A stretch of 64,000 nucleotides of DNA from positions 1 to 64,000 of the IMG/VR virus record IMGVR_UViG_3300036937_000041; one strand, written 5' to 3'. The notes below the pieces were generated by a model. That model saw only the letters and a program-made list of their open reading frames with translations. It searched no databases and had not been told where the DNA came from. This stretch comes from a virus. Shown here piece by piece: positions 8,742 through 16,428 of this stretch. The position numbers and the translations under genes are program-made. The number at the start of each line of letters is the position of its first letter. Within the stretch, counting starts at the first letter, position 1.

Positions 8742-9674
8742 CTATCTGCAGTTGACAAATATCCAGACCTTCGCCGTGTCAGACACGTCATCTTTTGACG
8801 CGATGCCGAACCCAACAATATTCGTATCGGGAACGGTCGCCCAGGATGCGGCGGCCAATGGGAGTGCCGAACCGCTGGCGCCGCACACGAGCGGAAAACC
8901 AGGGCGGAAGTACGTTCCGGCCGCCGTCTTACAATCGACTTTGGTCGCCCCATAAATACAGACCTCGCACAGACCGTTGTCGGCCACGGTGTCGGAGACG
9001 ATAACGCCAAAGGCTTTGAACGTGGAGGCGTCGACCAGGTTGACGCCAAACGCGGAGCATACCGCGGCCTTGAGCGAGTCCATACCGGCCACCGCACCAG
9101 AATCATATTTGATGCTATCGATATCAGTCCACAGATAACTGGAGAACCTGATGTCGTTCGCGGTCGTCCCGAAGTTAAGGACCTCGGTCGCGGCCGCCGT
9201 GGTGGTCAGACCGGTGAGCACCGTCCCATATACGTATGCCGAATCATTCGAAGGAGTACCGGCGGCGGTCAAACGCAGGGCCACCGGGGCGCCCTCGGTG
9301 GTGATGATCCCACCAGTGTCTACGTATGCGATTTGGGGCAATATTTTGTGCTGGTTGAGGGTGACAAACGTGGTGTCCAACTCGACTACTCTGCCGCTCC
9401 CCCGTGCGGCCCCAGATTTGTTGCGCGCGGCCACGGTCACGCGCCCCAGACTGTCGGTCCTGACCGATCCGCAGCCAAGCTGGTAGCCAGACGATCGAAC
9501 TTCGTCGCCCACCCTAATGTGCGTGCCGATCAACGCGTAGGTCCCTACACTCAGGTAGGATCCAAGCGTGGCATAGCCGGTAAGCCCAAGGTCGTCGAGG
9601 TTTGTCTCCGCGCCCATGATGACCAGCGTGCCAAAAAGCAGCAGGATTACCAAACCTGTGAGTTTTTTCTTCAT
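8742..9674 (-). CDS. Exported or membrane-anchored virion-like protein
   Basis: A 310-residue protein. The first 22 residues form a signal peptide or anchor (M-K-K-K, a 14-residue hydrophobic run, then M-G-A-E). The rest is beta-rich, Ala/Gly/Thr-rich and low in charge. The last 60 residues, from F-R-P-G-F-P-L to V-W-I-F-V, have the look of capsid decoration or head-fibre domains. It follows the major capsid gene beyond a terminator. A signal peptide on a virion protein is unusual; it could instead be a secreted surface protein. Its function is not established. Confidence 0.45.
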   Translation of the reverse strand: MKKKLTGLVILLLFGTLVIMGAETNLDDLGLTGYATLGSYLSVGTYALIGTHIRVGDEVRSSGYQLGCGSVRTDSLGRVTVAARNKSGAARGSGRVVELDTTFVTLNQHKILPQIAYVDTGGIITTEGAPVALRLTAAGTPSNDSAYVYGTVLTGLTTTAAATEVLNFGTTANDIRFSSYLWTDIDSIKYDSGAVAGMDSLKAAVCSAFGVNLVDASTFKAFGVIVSDTVADNGLCEVCIYGATKVDCKTAAGTYFRPGFPLVCGASGSALPLAAASWATVPDTNIVGFGIASKDDVSDTAKVWIFVNCR

Positions 9675-9703
9675 CTTGTGTGTAGTACCTTACTCTGCGG
9701 GGG

Positions 9704-9731
9704 CAAAGACCGGCCGCACAGCCGGTCTTTG
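9704..9731. terminator. Terminator after the major capsid gene
   Basis: A perfect 11-base stem (9704-9714 with 9721-9731) with a 6-base loop. It lies just past the end of the capsid gene in the transcribed direction and has a short T run in the leftward RNA. Confidence 0.7.
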
Positions 9732-9750
9732 ACCACCTGGTTATCCGGTT

Positions 9751-10890
9751 TTAGGCGTTGCCTTTGTACACATACCGGTAGTCGGTAGAGCCAACACCGG
9801 CCTTGTACGAGAACTTATACTGGGCAACGACATCCCTGTCGAAGGCCGCCTGGGTGGATCCACCGAGCATATCCGTTTTCGGCTTCCAGTACCACTGGAT
9901 GCGCGTCTGATATGTCGGGTCGCCCAGCCACCAGCCGGTCGTGGTCTGCGCGTCGATAAACGAGCTGCTGACCACCTTGTACCTGCCCTGCCAGATGTTC
10001 GGGTCGTTGTTCGCCGAGCCGATAACCCCGGCGGCGGTGAACAGACTCTGCGCCGTTTTCCACAGAGCCTCGGGGACGATCAGAAAACGAGGCATGATCA
10101 CAATCGGGTCGCCCTTCTCGTCGACGAGGGTGGCCAGCCCGGTACGCGCGTCCGACAGCGTAGAGTCGGCGAGCGCCCCGGCGGCAAGGTTGTCGTTGGC
10201 AACCCCGTCCCACGCTGAATGGTCATTGGCGTATATGTCCCGGGCCGAGCCGTTGATGATCAACGAGCGACCAGTGGGCTCCCCGGTGATCGTACACGCG
10301 AGATCGCAGACCTTCTGGATGATATACCCGTGAATCTGCGTGCCGCCCTTGAGACCGATCTGGGTCGCCTTGGTGACAATCTGCCCGGTTTTGTCCTCGA
10401 TAACCGCCTCGGACGTCAGGTCAACGGTGATCCCGAACTTGTGGTTCTTGATCTTCGCGGACTTTTCGCTCGGCTGAGACTGCTGATACGGCGATCCTTC
10501 GCCGGTCAGCTGCGGGGAATCATGGGCGGAAAGACCTCCGATAGTCTCCTCGGACATCGTGCTCGGAACCTCCTGGACGAGGGTCAGCACATCGGTGGTC
10601 ATCGGCGTATATGACGCCATGAACACCGGGTGGAGCAGCTTGCCGACCAGGGTGGGCATCCCCGCGGCGTACATCGATTCGCAAACTGCCACCGAGTCTT
10701 TTATGTTGATATCCCGGTCGCGGTCGACCAGTGCCTCGAACAGGTTTTTGAGCGACACGCTGCGCAGGGTCGTCCCCTCGGCAATCGAGTCGTCCATACT
10801 CTGGTGGAATGCTCGAATACCCTCGACGACGTTTCCGTGCGCCTCCTGTATGCAAGCGTCCACCTGGGTGGCCAACACATCTCTTTTCAT
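9751..10890 (-). CDS. Major capsid protein, Mu gpT-like
   Basis: A 379-residue protein with the layout of Mu gpT-type HK97-fold capsids. It has a charged helical N-arm (residues 1-60), a central beta-rich region with T-S-E-A-V-I-E-D and K-G-G-T-Q-I-H near residues 160-185, and a C-terminal P-domain segment with F-L-I-V-P-E-A-L-W and W-Y-W-K-P. In Mu-like modules gpT follows the protease-scaffold gene, exactly as here, with the decoration gene between. A clear ribosome site precedes the ATG. It builds the head shell. Confidence 0.85.
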   Translation of the reverse strand: MKRDVLATQVDACIQEAHGNVVEGIRAFHQSMDDSIAEGTTLRSVSLKNLFEALVDRDRDINIKDSVAVCESMYAAGMPTLVGKLLHPVFMASYTPMTTDVLTLVQEVPSTMSEETIGGLSAHDSPQLTGEGSPYQQSQPSEKSAKIKNHKFGITVDLTSEAVIEDKTGQIVTKATQIGLKGGTQIHGYIIQKVCDLACTITGEPTGRSLIINGSARDIYANDHSAWDGVANDNLAAGALADSTLSDARTGLATLVDEKGDPIVIMPRFLIVPEALWKTAQSLFTAAGVIGSANNDPNIWQGRYKVVSSSFIDAQTTTGWWLGDPTYQTRIQWYWKPKTDMLGGSTQAAFDRDVVAQYKFSYKAGVGSTDYRYVYKGNA

Positions 10891-10956
10891 CGTCTTTCCT
10901 TTCCTATTTCTTTCTCAATGTATTTCATTGTCGTGTATGCTGAACTCCCAGGCCGC

Positions 10957-11433
10957 TTAGCTGACGATCACGCTAAACAAGGTGGAGAGCAGCGGAACAT
11001 CGATGAGCACCAGACCCTTGGTGATCGCGTCCTGATCCGAGCCGTAGAACCATCCGATGGTGAACGGCCCGCTGCTGGTCACCGCGGCGGTCAGCGTGTT
11101 CTTGGTCCCGGAGTAGCCGAGTGGCTGCCCAAAGTTGTAGTTTGCGCTCGCCAACGGGCACTCGATCACACCGCGCAGGACCACGGGGATCTTCGTCCCA
11201 TATGCTCCGCTGGTCATATCCGTGGTCGTCCCACCCTTAGACGCTCCGCAGAATTTTGCGAACTCACTCGCGGTATCGAACAGTCCGACACCCGAGTTGG
11301 TCGCCGTGGAATCCGCTTCAAAGCGAAGCAGGTCCCCCGTCTGGATCAGGGTCGCGGCCACCACCGCCTCCGAATAGAGGGGCAGGCTTTTGATCAACAA
11401 GCCTTCTTCAAGGCGTACGTTTGCGTGAGACAT
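10957..11433 (-). CDS. Capsid decoration protein candidate
   Basis: A 158-residue beta-rich protein between the protease-scaffold and capsid genes, the normal place of head decoration proteins. Its N-terminus contains T-G-D-L-L-R-F-E-A-D near residue 32, with pairs of Gly/Ser loops after it. GGAGGAG precedes the ATG. A diverged copy of the T-G-D-L-L-R-F-E-A-D segment occurs in a small damaged region near 47.8 kb. Confidence 0.6.
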   Translation of the reverse strand: MSHANVRLEEGLLIKSLPLYSEAVVAATLIQTGDLLRFEADSTATNSGVGLFDTASEFAKFCGASKGGTTTDMTSGAYGTKIPVVLRGVIECPLASANYNFGQPLGYSGTKNTLTAAVTSSGPFTIGWFYGSDQDAITKGLVLIDVPLLSTLFSVIVS

Positions 11434-11500
11434 TTTCTACGCTCCTCCAAATGTTATATTATTCATCTTCATATTCGTGGACTATCGCCCAGGGGGAAGG

Positions 11501-12064
11501 TTATCCCTGAAGGGCGGCCGCCAACTCCTTGCCCGTCATGGGCTTCGCACTCTCGACGACCGTGCGGGGCTTGACCGCCGTGGGACCAACTCCGCTGATC
11601 TTCGGCTGGAGCGTCGGCGCAGCGTGCCCTACCGCTTCCTTGCGGTCTTCGACCAACGCGGTGATCGCCCCCGTGAACTCGTTTTCCTTCGCCGGGTCGA
11701 AGGCCACCCCTTCGAGCACGGTGTTGAACGTGCTGGAGCACATATCTTCGGCCAGGCCGACGGTCTTCTTCACATCGGCGATGATCTCGCGCTTGCGCGC
11801 CACCTGCTCGGCCAGAGCATGCCGGGCATTCTCTTCTTTGAGCGTCTTGTTCTCGGCCTCCATCGCGGCGTGGTCGGCGGTCAGCTTATCATGGGCGGCC
11901 GTGACCTGGGCCAGCGACTCCTGCACGACGGGCAGCTTCTCACTGTCGGTCTTCCACTTGTTGGTCTGCTCATCATTCTGTACGGCGCTGCGTGCTTCGG
12001 CGATAATGCTCGCGTACAGAGCGGGGGCAGCCTCTTTCATCTCGGAAAGATTTTTGAACGACAT
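11501..12064 (-). CDS. Nested in-frame scaffold protein
   Basis: An in-frame ATG at 12062-12064 is preceded by AGAAGGAG with 8 bases of spacing, close to ideal. It would give a 187-residue protein (M-S-F-K-N-L-S-E-M) made only of the coiled-coil scaffold. Mu (I/Z) and lambda (C/Nu3) make their scaffold the same way from inside the protease gene. The ribosome site lies in Glu codons, which are purine-rich by nature, so chance is possible. Confidence 0.6.
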   Translation of the reverse strand: MSFKNLSEMKEAAPALYASIIAEARSAVQNDEQTNKWKTDSEKLPVVQESLAQVTAAHDKLTADHAAMEAENKTLKEENARHALAEQVARKREIIADVKKTVGLAEDMCSSTFNTVLEGVAFDPAKENEFTGAITALVEDRKEAVGHAAPTLQPKISGVGPTAVKPRTVVESAKPMTGKELAAALQG

Positions 12065-13264
12065 TTCTTCTTCTCCTTCTTGTTCGGTATCATCAGCTTG
12101 TTCTATTGTTTTTTTGGTCCAGGTGCGCGCCCCCGCCTCATCCCATTTACTGGCCTCAAAGCAGTAGGCGCACAGTCGAGCAGTATGGCCCTCCCCGTCT
12201 TTTACCCTGCCGATCACGGCGATCACCCCCGGTTCGATGGGCACCCGACGCTCAGACTCGACGAGCGCGCCCCCCAGGTCGAATGTGATCTTGATCTCCT
12301 GCTCGGACGAGCTCACGCCCGCCACGGCCCCCTGTCCTTTGGGGATCGGCCTCGGGGCAATGAAGTTCATCTTGTTTATCTCGGTGGTAAACTCTTCGAT
12401 CAGTGGGGTGACCAGCTTCTTGCGGTCGGCAACGGCCGCAAACTCATAGCCCTCGCGGGCGAGCACGATGTTCCCCAGCTCGTCGGTAAACGTATACTGG
12501 AGATCGTACCATTTTTCAACCACATCGCGGCGCGCCTGCTTTTGCTTAATCCGGTCTTTGAGGATGGTCACCTGCGGAGTGTCGGCCTCGGCCACCGCCT
12601 GGGCGCCCAACGCTTCGAGCAAAAACTGTTGATCTTCGTCGCTGACCACCCCCTCAAATATGTGCTCGAAATGAGTACCGTTCTCTACCGGGGCCATCCC
12701 CTCCGCCACGCTGTTCACCTTCCCGCCCGCCGACGGCCCGGAAACCAGGTCGTATGAGTGCAAGTACGTGATATCCTCTACGATCGGCCCCTTACGCCCC
12801 TCGGCGGTCCCCTGCCGAATCTTGGCCTTGCCGACAATCGACGGCCCCAGGCTCTCCGGGCTTTCCCGCATACGATCAAAAACCCATGCCTTCGGCCCCG
12901 ATTTGAAAAACTTCGCCTTGGTCACGACCGTCAGCCCATCGGCGGCCACGGTGGCCCCCAAGTTTTCGGCCACATGGTCTTCGACCAACCGGGGTTCAAA
13001 TATCTCCGATCGCTTGTTATGATTCAAGTAAACTTTTCTGGCCGAACCATTGATATGCTCGGCTATCGCCTGCAGCGGACGATCCCCGTAGTAAAATCCG
13101 TTCTTGGACCAGCCCTTGCGGATTACCGTCAGCTCCGCTACCCGGTTTTCCGCATCATACTTAGCCTCCGATAGATCGCCCATTAGTATAAAGTTCTGCT
13201 CCCTGGTCAGCTGAGCGTTCAGCTGCTGTTCGATCATCCGACGCTTAATCTGTGGCATATGCAA
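11501..13264 (-). CDS. Prohead protease fused to scaffold domain
   Basis: A 587-residue protein. Residues about 25-200 carry a phage capsid protease: Y-L-N-H-N-K-R-S near residue 80 supplies the histidine and L-H-S-Y-D-L-V-S-G-P-S-A near residue 165 the serine, as in Mu gpI/U35-like enzymes. Residues 200-390 are a middle domain. Residues about 400-587 are a Glu/Ala/Lys-rich coiled coil ending in a basic segment, typical of a scaffold that fills the prohead and is then digested. The order portal, MuF, protease-scaffold, capsid matches Mu. An internal start for the scaffold part lies at 12062-12064. Confidence 0.8.
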   Translation of the reverse strand: MHMPQIKRRMIEQQLNAQLTREQNFILMGDLSEAKYDAENRVAELTVIRKGWSKNGFYYGDRPLQAIAEHINGSARKVYLNHNKRSEIFEPRLVEDHVAENLGATVAADGLTVVTKAKFFKSGPKAWVFDRMRESPESLGPSIVGKAKIRQGTAEGRKGPIVEDITYLHSYDLVSGPSAGGKVNSVAEGMAPVENGTHFEHIFEGVVSDEDQQFLLEALGAQAVAEADTPQVTILKDRIKQKQARRDVVEKWYDLQYTFTDELGNIVLAREGYEFAAVADRKKLVTPLIEEFTTEINKMNFIAPRPIPKGQGAVAGVSSSEQEIKITFDLGGALVESERRVPIEPGVIAVIGRVKDGEGHTARLCAYCFEASKWDEAGARTWTKKTIEQADDTEQEGEEEMSFKNLSEMKEAAPALYASIIAEARSAVQNDEQTNKWKTDSEKLPVVQESLAQVTAAHDKLTADHAAMEAENKTLKEENARHALAEQVARKREIIADVKKTVGLAEDMCSSTFNTVLEGVAFDPAKENEFTGAITALVEDRKEAVGHAAPTLQPKISGVGPTAVKPRTVVESAKPMTGKELAAALQG

Positions 13265-13356
13265 AAACTCCGTCTCAGGCTATAGATTTATCTCCTACAG
13301 ACAGGACGGATAATATTATTTTATACGGCTGGCGGATAAGTCAATTAGATGCGGAT

Positions 13357-13386
13357 AAAAAAGCCCCGGTGCTCAGGCAACCGGGG
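13357..13386 (-). terminator. Rho-independent terminator after tRNA-Pro
   Basis: A 7-base GC stem (13364-13370 with 13380-13386) is followed in the leftward RNA by six U residues (13357-13362). It lies 42 bases beyond the tRNA 3' end and would end the 14-17 kb transcript before the protease-scaffold gene. Confidence 0.8.
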
Positions 13387-13427
13387 GACCATCAGCGAGC
13401 TGACGGCGCGTCGTCTAACGGAATTTA

Positions 13428-13501
13428 TCCGGGCAGAAGGATTTGAACCTTCGACCGCCTGTCCCCAAAACAGGTGCGCTACCTGACCGCGCCCTGCCCG
13501 G
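13428..13501 (-). tRNA. tRNA-Pro (anticodon TGG)
   Basis: A canonical cloverleaf can be drawn: 7-base acceptor stem (CCGGGCA/TGCCCGG), a D arm containing GGTCAGGTAGC, a 5-base anticodon stem CCTGT/ACAGG with loop TTTGGGG (anticodon TGG, reading CCA), a variable loop, and T arm GAAGG-TTCAAAT-CCTTC. The discriminator is A and no CCA is encoded. The 5' end overlaps the last 23 bases of the gene upstream in the same direction. Confidence 0.9.
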
Positions 13502-13799
13502 AATCGCTTTTTTGAAACGTTCTTTCGGTATCCGGCTTCAGATATTCGACGCTGACTATCTGGGTGTCAGGTATACACATATCCCCATCGGCGCATATGT
13601 CATCTGAAATGCTTGCCGCGACCAGAGTGTGCCCGTCGTCACGTGTGAGAAGCCATCCGATTGTTACTATATACTTAGCGGAGCAGCGAGCCTTAAGATC
13701 CTCTACGTCCATCCATGTGGAACTTGAATGTGAGTCAAGCCACGTTATCATAACGAGGTCATGAGTAGATTGAAATTGAGTGAGCTTCTCACTTGCCAT
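13479..13799 (-). CDS. Small protein of unknown function overlapping tRNA-Pro
   Basis: A 106-residue protein with the features of a small regulatory or beta-barrel protein: M-I-T-W-L-D-S near residue 17, then W-M-D-V-E-D-L-K and V-T-I-G-W-L-L-T-R-D near 50, ending with a charged tail. The W-x-D ... G-x-L ... S/A-x-D layout is common among small phage proteins of unknown role. It overlaps its upstream neighbour by 11 bases, and its last codons form the 5' side of the tRNA gene. Confidence 0.55.
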   Translation of the reverse strand: MASEKLTQFQSTHDLVMITWLDSHSSSTWMDVEDLKARCSAKYIVTIGWLLTRDDGHTLVAASISDDICADGDMCIPDTQIVSVEYLKPDTERTFQKSDSGQGAVR

Positions 13800-14217
13800 A
13801 TTTCCTCTTGTAGATAGCGGTAAACAAGTATGAAAGATCTATGCCATTCAGGTCAAAGTCTTGATCAGCAATATTGTACCTAAAACTTGGGTAGAGCCAT
13901 ATAGCCATTCCATGGCCGGTAAAATGTCCAAGCGTATCATATAGTTCTAAATCGACGGCCATCACCCCCGGGTACACAGAATCGGGTTCCGGGTAGACGA
14001 TGGTCGATGTTGAGTCATCAAAGTGTATGGTGTCGACATCTACCTGGCCGGGGAATGGGACGCTGTCGACCAGGGTGATCCAGATGAACAGGCTATCTTG
14101 TCCAGTATGGATATAAAAAGGGAAAGCGGAGCCCATGCTCCGCTCCCCGGGTTGAGAATGGACGACCGTCACCGTCAAAGACAGGGACAGCAGTATCTGT
14201 ACGAGTAGCCTGCGCAT
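13789..14217 (-). CDS. Exported protein with a dockerin-like C-terminus
   Basis: A 142-residue protein. The N-terminus is a signal peptide (M-R-R, hydrophobic core, then V-V-H-S-Q). The body is beta-rich and aspartate-rich. Near residue 122, D-Q-D-F-D-L-N-G-I-D-L-S-Y-L-F resembles one calcium-binding half of a type I dockerin, followed by a basic tail. The next gene upstream has the same architecture. A full dockerin has two such repeats; here only one is visible, so cohesin binding is unproven. Confidence 0.5.
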   Translation of the reverse strand: MRRLLVQILLSLSLTVTVVHSQPGERSMGSAFPFYIHTGQDSLFIWITLVDSVPFPGQVDVDTIHFDDSTSTIVYPEPDSVYPGVMAVDLELYDTLGHFTGHGMAIWLYPSFRYNIADQDFDLNGIDLSYLFTAIYKRKYGK

Positions 14218-14220
14218 AAC

Positions 14221-14607
14221 CTACGGCCGCCAGAACAAGAAGCTGAACAGCGTCCAGAAATCACGGCCGTTGACCACCCCATCCTGATTCACGTCGAACG
14301 GGTTGGCCATCTTGACCGGCGTGTACGAGATCGATAGCTCGGGATTGTGGTCCCCCGTACTATCCGGATATATGTTGGTGACCAGCTTCCAGTGGCGCAG
14401 GCTGTCGAGCGTCTGCACCTCCTGGGTAATGTGGATCACCGACGGATTATCAGCGTCCACGGTTACCTGGGTGATCAGCGTGTCACCGGTGGCCAGCACT
14501 GTCTGCGTCGGGGGCACCAGGGTCAGCGTCTCGGCCACGGTCTTCACCGGGGGCAGACAGATCAACATGATGATCGCGCAGACTAGCAACATTGTTTTGA
14601 ACTTCAT
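14221..14607 (-). CDS. Exported protein with single dockerin-type EF-hand repeat
   Basis: A 128-residue protein with a signal peptide (M-K-F-K, 14 hydrophobic residues, then K-T-V-A-E). A cohesin- or fibronectin-like beta domain follows (T-Q-T-V-L-A-T-G-D-T-L-I-T near residue 35). The C-terminus is P-F-D-V-N-Q-D-G-V-V-N-G-R-D-F, matching the dockerin calcium-loop pattern D-x-N-x-D-G-x-V-N-x-x-D. AAGGAGG precedes the ATG, and the promoter-like motif lies 25 bases further upstream, inside the preceding gene. Confidence 0.6.
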   Translation of the reverse strand: MKFKTMLLVCAIIMLICLPPVKTVAETLTLVPPTQTVLATGDTLITQVTVDADNPSVIHITQEVQTLDSLRHWKLVTNIYPDSTGDHNPELSISYTPVKMANPFDVNQDGVVNGRDFWTLFSFLFWRP

Positions 14608-15008
14608 CGACGGTCCTCCTTGTCTTTTGTCTCATTATACGCGTTGTCCATCAGCTTCTGCAAAGATAATTTGAAACTTTTTTCCACGCGAACCCTACTG
14701 TTTACCGCTTGAGATATTTTTTTGGCCAGCTGGCGAACGGTCGGGATCACCCGTGCGTATGCTTTTCGCGCTTCGCATGCGCCACTGTGCACCTCGGGGA
14801 TAGTCCGCTCCACCGTACAGTCTATATCCGAGTACTTGCCGAATCGAATGGCCTGCCCGCACACACGGCACCCGACCTCCAGGGTCGGCCACCCCGATAT
14901 AGTCCACTTGCGCTCGGGCACCCGGTAGACCCGACGACCATCGTCTGCCGTGCACTCGAACTCGTAATATTCGCCGGTTCGACTGTCGTAGCCCGCTATG
15001 GATTTCAT
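14604..15008 (-). CDS. Cysteine-motif protein, unknown
   Basis: A 134-residue protein. A beta-rich N-terminal half contains C-R-V-C-G near residue 47 with more cysteines near residues 63 and 77, which could bind zinc. A basic helix fills the last 50 residues. It overlaps both neighbours by 4 bases. Its 3' end contains the motif GCGTATAATGAG, read there as codons A-Y-N-E. No family is recognised. Confidence 0.5.
   Translation of the reverse strand: MKSIAGYDSRTGEYYEFECTADDGRRVYRVPERKWTISGWPTLEVGCRVCGQAIRFGKYSDIDCTVERTIPEVHSGACEARKAYARVIPTVRQLAKKISQAVNSRVRVEKSFKLSLQKLMDNAYNETKDKEDRR
14632..14642 (-). promoter_or_regulatory. GCGTATAATGA promoter-like motif
   Basis: One copy of the window-wide minus-strand motif GCGTATAATRGA. 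It lies 25 bases upstream of the ATG at 14607 and inside the preceding coding region. Confidence 0.6.
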
Positions 15009-15889
15009 AGGATGGCCAACGCCTCTTTAACCGCCGTGGCGACCACGGTCATCTGCGCGTCAAATCTGTTCTCAAGATCGGGGTTGCCCGTCAACTTGTG
15101 GACCCCATGACCATCGGTAATCTGCTTGACCAACTTGCCGATCAGATCCAGTTTATCCCGTACGTCGTGCACGCTCTTGATCGGCCGATCCTGTACGTCG
15201 GGCTGACGCATGGACATAAAAAGTGGCTCCCCATGCATGTTCACGCCCTCGGTGATCCTGCGGGGCATAAGTACGGCCAGCGCCTTCTGCACGGTGTTGA
15301 TGCCAACGGTCTTGAACACAATCGGGCCAGCCAGCGCGTCCAACTGGATCTCCATGTCCAACGATGGGGCTACTCCCCGGTCATCTCTGGCCTGGGCCAT
15401 AAATGTAGCGACCTTGATCAGCAGATTGGGATCCAGCTTGATCGTCAGCGTCTGCTCATTGCGTTTGGGTATCACCCCATGTACATTTGGATATTGCTCA
15501 TCGGAACAGAGAATATTCTGTGAGACCTCGTGATCCAAGTCGGTGGCCGCCCAGACAACCTGGCCGTCCTGCTTGTCGAAGATCAGGCGCCCGTGCGTCA
15601 GTATGGGCAGGTTCTTTACCTTCGATGATATCTGCTTGGCCAGACCAGCAAACGCCTGGGCGGGCAGCAGCACGTCCGTAATCGGATCCCCTTGCTGGTC
15701 GTCACCCAGACTGCGCAGCCGCGGGTAATCATCTTCGTTCGCCGACGATCTCCATACTCGGAATAGTATATGGCCGTCCGTGGCCTCCACATACTCGTCG
15801 GTCAGGTGCACGTTCCGCAGCGGGAGCCGAGGTTCATTCGAGTCGGCGGCGGCCGCGGCGACCAGGGTCATAATCTTGTTGATCAGCAT
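15005..15889 (-). CDS. DnaN-like (sliding-clamp-like) protein, first copy
   Basis: A 294-residue protein with several landmarks of the beta-clamp fold in the right order: V-E-A-T-D-G-H-I-L near residue 34, L-P-A-Q-A-F near 75, Y-P-N-V-H-G-V-I-P near 132 and A-V-L-M-P-R-R near 208. The last corresponds to the M-P-M/R-R strand of DnaN. It is shorter than the 365-residue bacterial clamp and ends in a helical tail. The phage encodes a longer clamp at 61.3-62.5 kb, so this copy may be a paralogue with another role such as transcription or clamp inhibition. Confidence 0.55.
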   Translation of the reverse strand: MLINKIMTLVAAAAADSNEPRLPLRNVHLTDEYVEATDGHILFRVWRSSANEDDYPRLRSLGDDQQGDPITDVLLPAQAFAGLAKQISSKVKNLPILTHGRLIFDKQDGQVVWAATDLDHEVSQNILCSDEQYPNVHGVIPKRNEQTLTIKLDPNLLIKVATFMAQARDDRGVAPSLDMEIQLDALAGPIVFKTVGINTVQKALAVLMPRRITEGVNMHGEPLFMSMRQPDVQDRPIKSVHDVRDKLDLIGKLVKQITDGHGVHKLTGNPDLENRFDAQMTVVATAVKEALAIL

Positions 15890-16401
15890 TTGTTCTCCAA
15901 GTCTTTTATCATCTGTTTAACCTTTGCTATTTCAGTATCGGTATGCTGGGTTCCCCCGGTGTTCAGCGCCACATACCATTCGAGCACTTCTTTTGGATCA
16001 TCAAGATCGGCAACGTGAAATCGAAATGAGGGGCTTGTCCACGAGAGCTCACCCTCGTACTGGGAGTGGAGCAGCCCATACGCGGGGATCTTGTTGCCCA
16101 AAAAGGCCAGCACCGCGTCGATACGCTGCTTGCCGTCGACGAGCACCATCGGCCTGTGAAACCCGTGCATCCACCCCGGGCAGTTGAAAAAGATGTCCAT
16201 GCCCGAGAATCCGCCGCGCAGACCCCATTCAACAAACTGGATCTTCTGCACCTCAGTCCAGATATATCCGCGCTGGAACTCCGGATCAAGATCAAGCTTG
16301 TACTCCGTGACATACCGAGATATTGTCCGTCGTAGATCTGCCCAGCCCTGATCTACAGCATACCTCGCCAGGTTAACCTGTTTGATATCAGTAAATTTCA
16401 T
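15883..16401 (-). CDS. DUF262/ParB-like domain protein
   Basis: A 172-residue protein with L-D-P-E-F-Q-R-G-Y-I-W near residue 32, V-L-V-D-G-K-Q-R-I-D-A-V near 80 and L-N-T-G-G-T-Q-H-T near 145. These are the signature blocks of DUF262, the N-terminal domain of GmrSD-type restriction enzymes and of many phage proteins. Only this domain is present, without the DUF1524 nuclease. The start at 16401 is chosen because AAGGATG precedes it and the promoter-like motif lies 17 bases upstream. It may interfere with, or descend from, a restriction system. Confidence 0.7.
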   Translation of the reverse strand: MKFTDIKQVNLARYAVDQGWADLRRTISRYVTEYKLDLDPEFQRGYIWTEVQKIQFVEWGLRGGFSGMDIFFNCPGWMHGFHRPMVLVDGKQRIDAVLAFLGNKIPAYGLLHSQYEGELSWTSPSFRFHVADLDDPKEVLEWYVALNTGGTQHTDTEIAKVKQMIKDLENKC

Positions 16402-16417
16402 ACACACATCCTTACCC

Positions 16418-16428
16418 TCATTATACGC
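16418..16428 (-). promoter_or_regulatory. GCGTATAATGA promoter-like motif
   Basis: A copy of the shared motif. It overlaps the TAA stop of the upstream gene and lies 17 bases before the DUF262 gene start, which has its own ribosome site. Confidence 0.65.
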
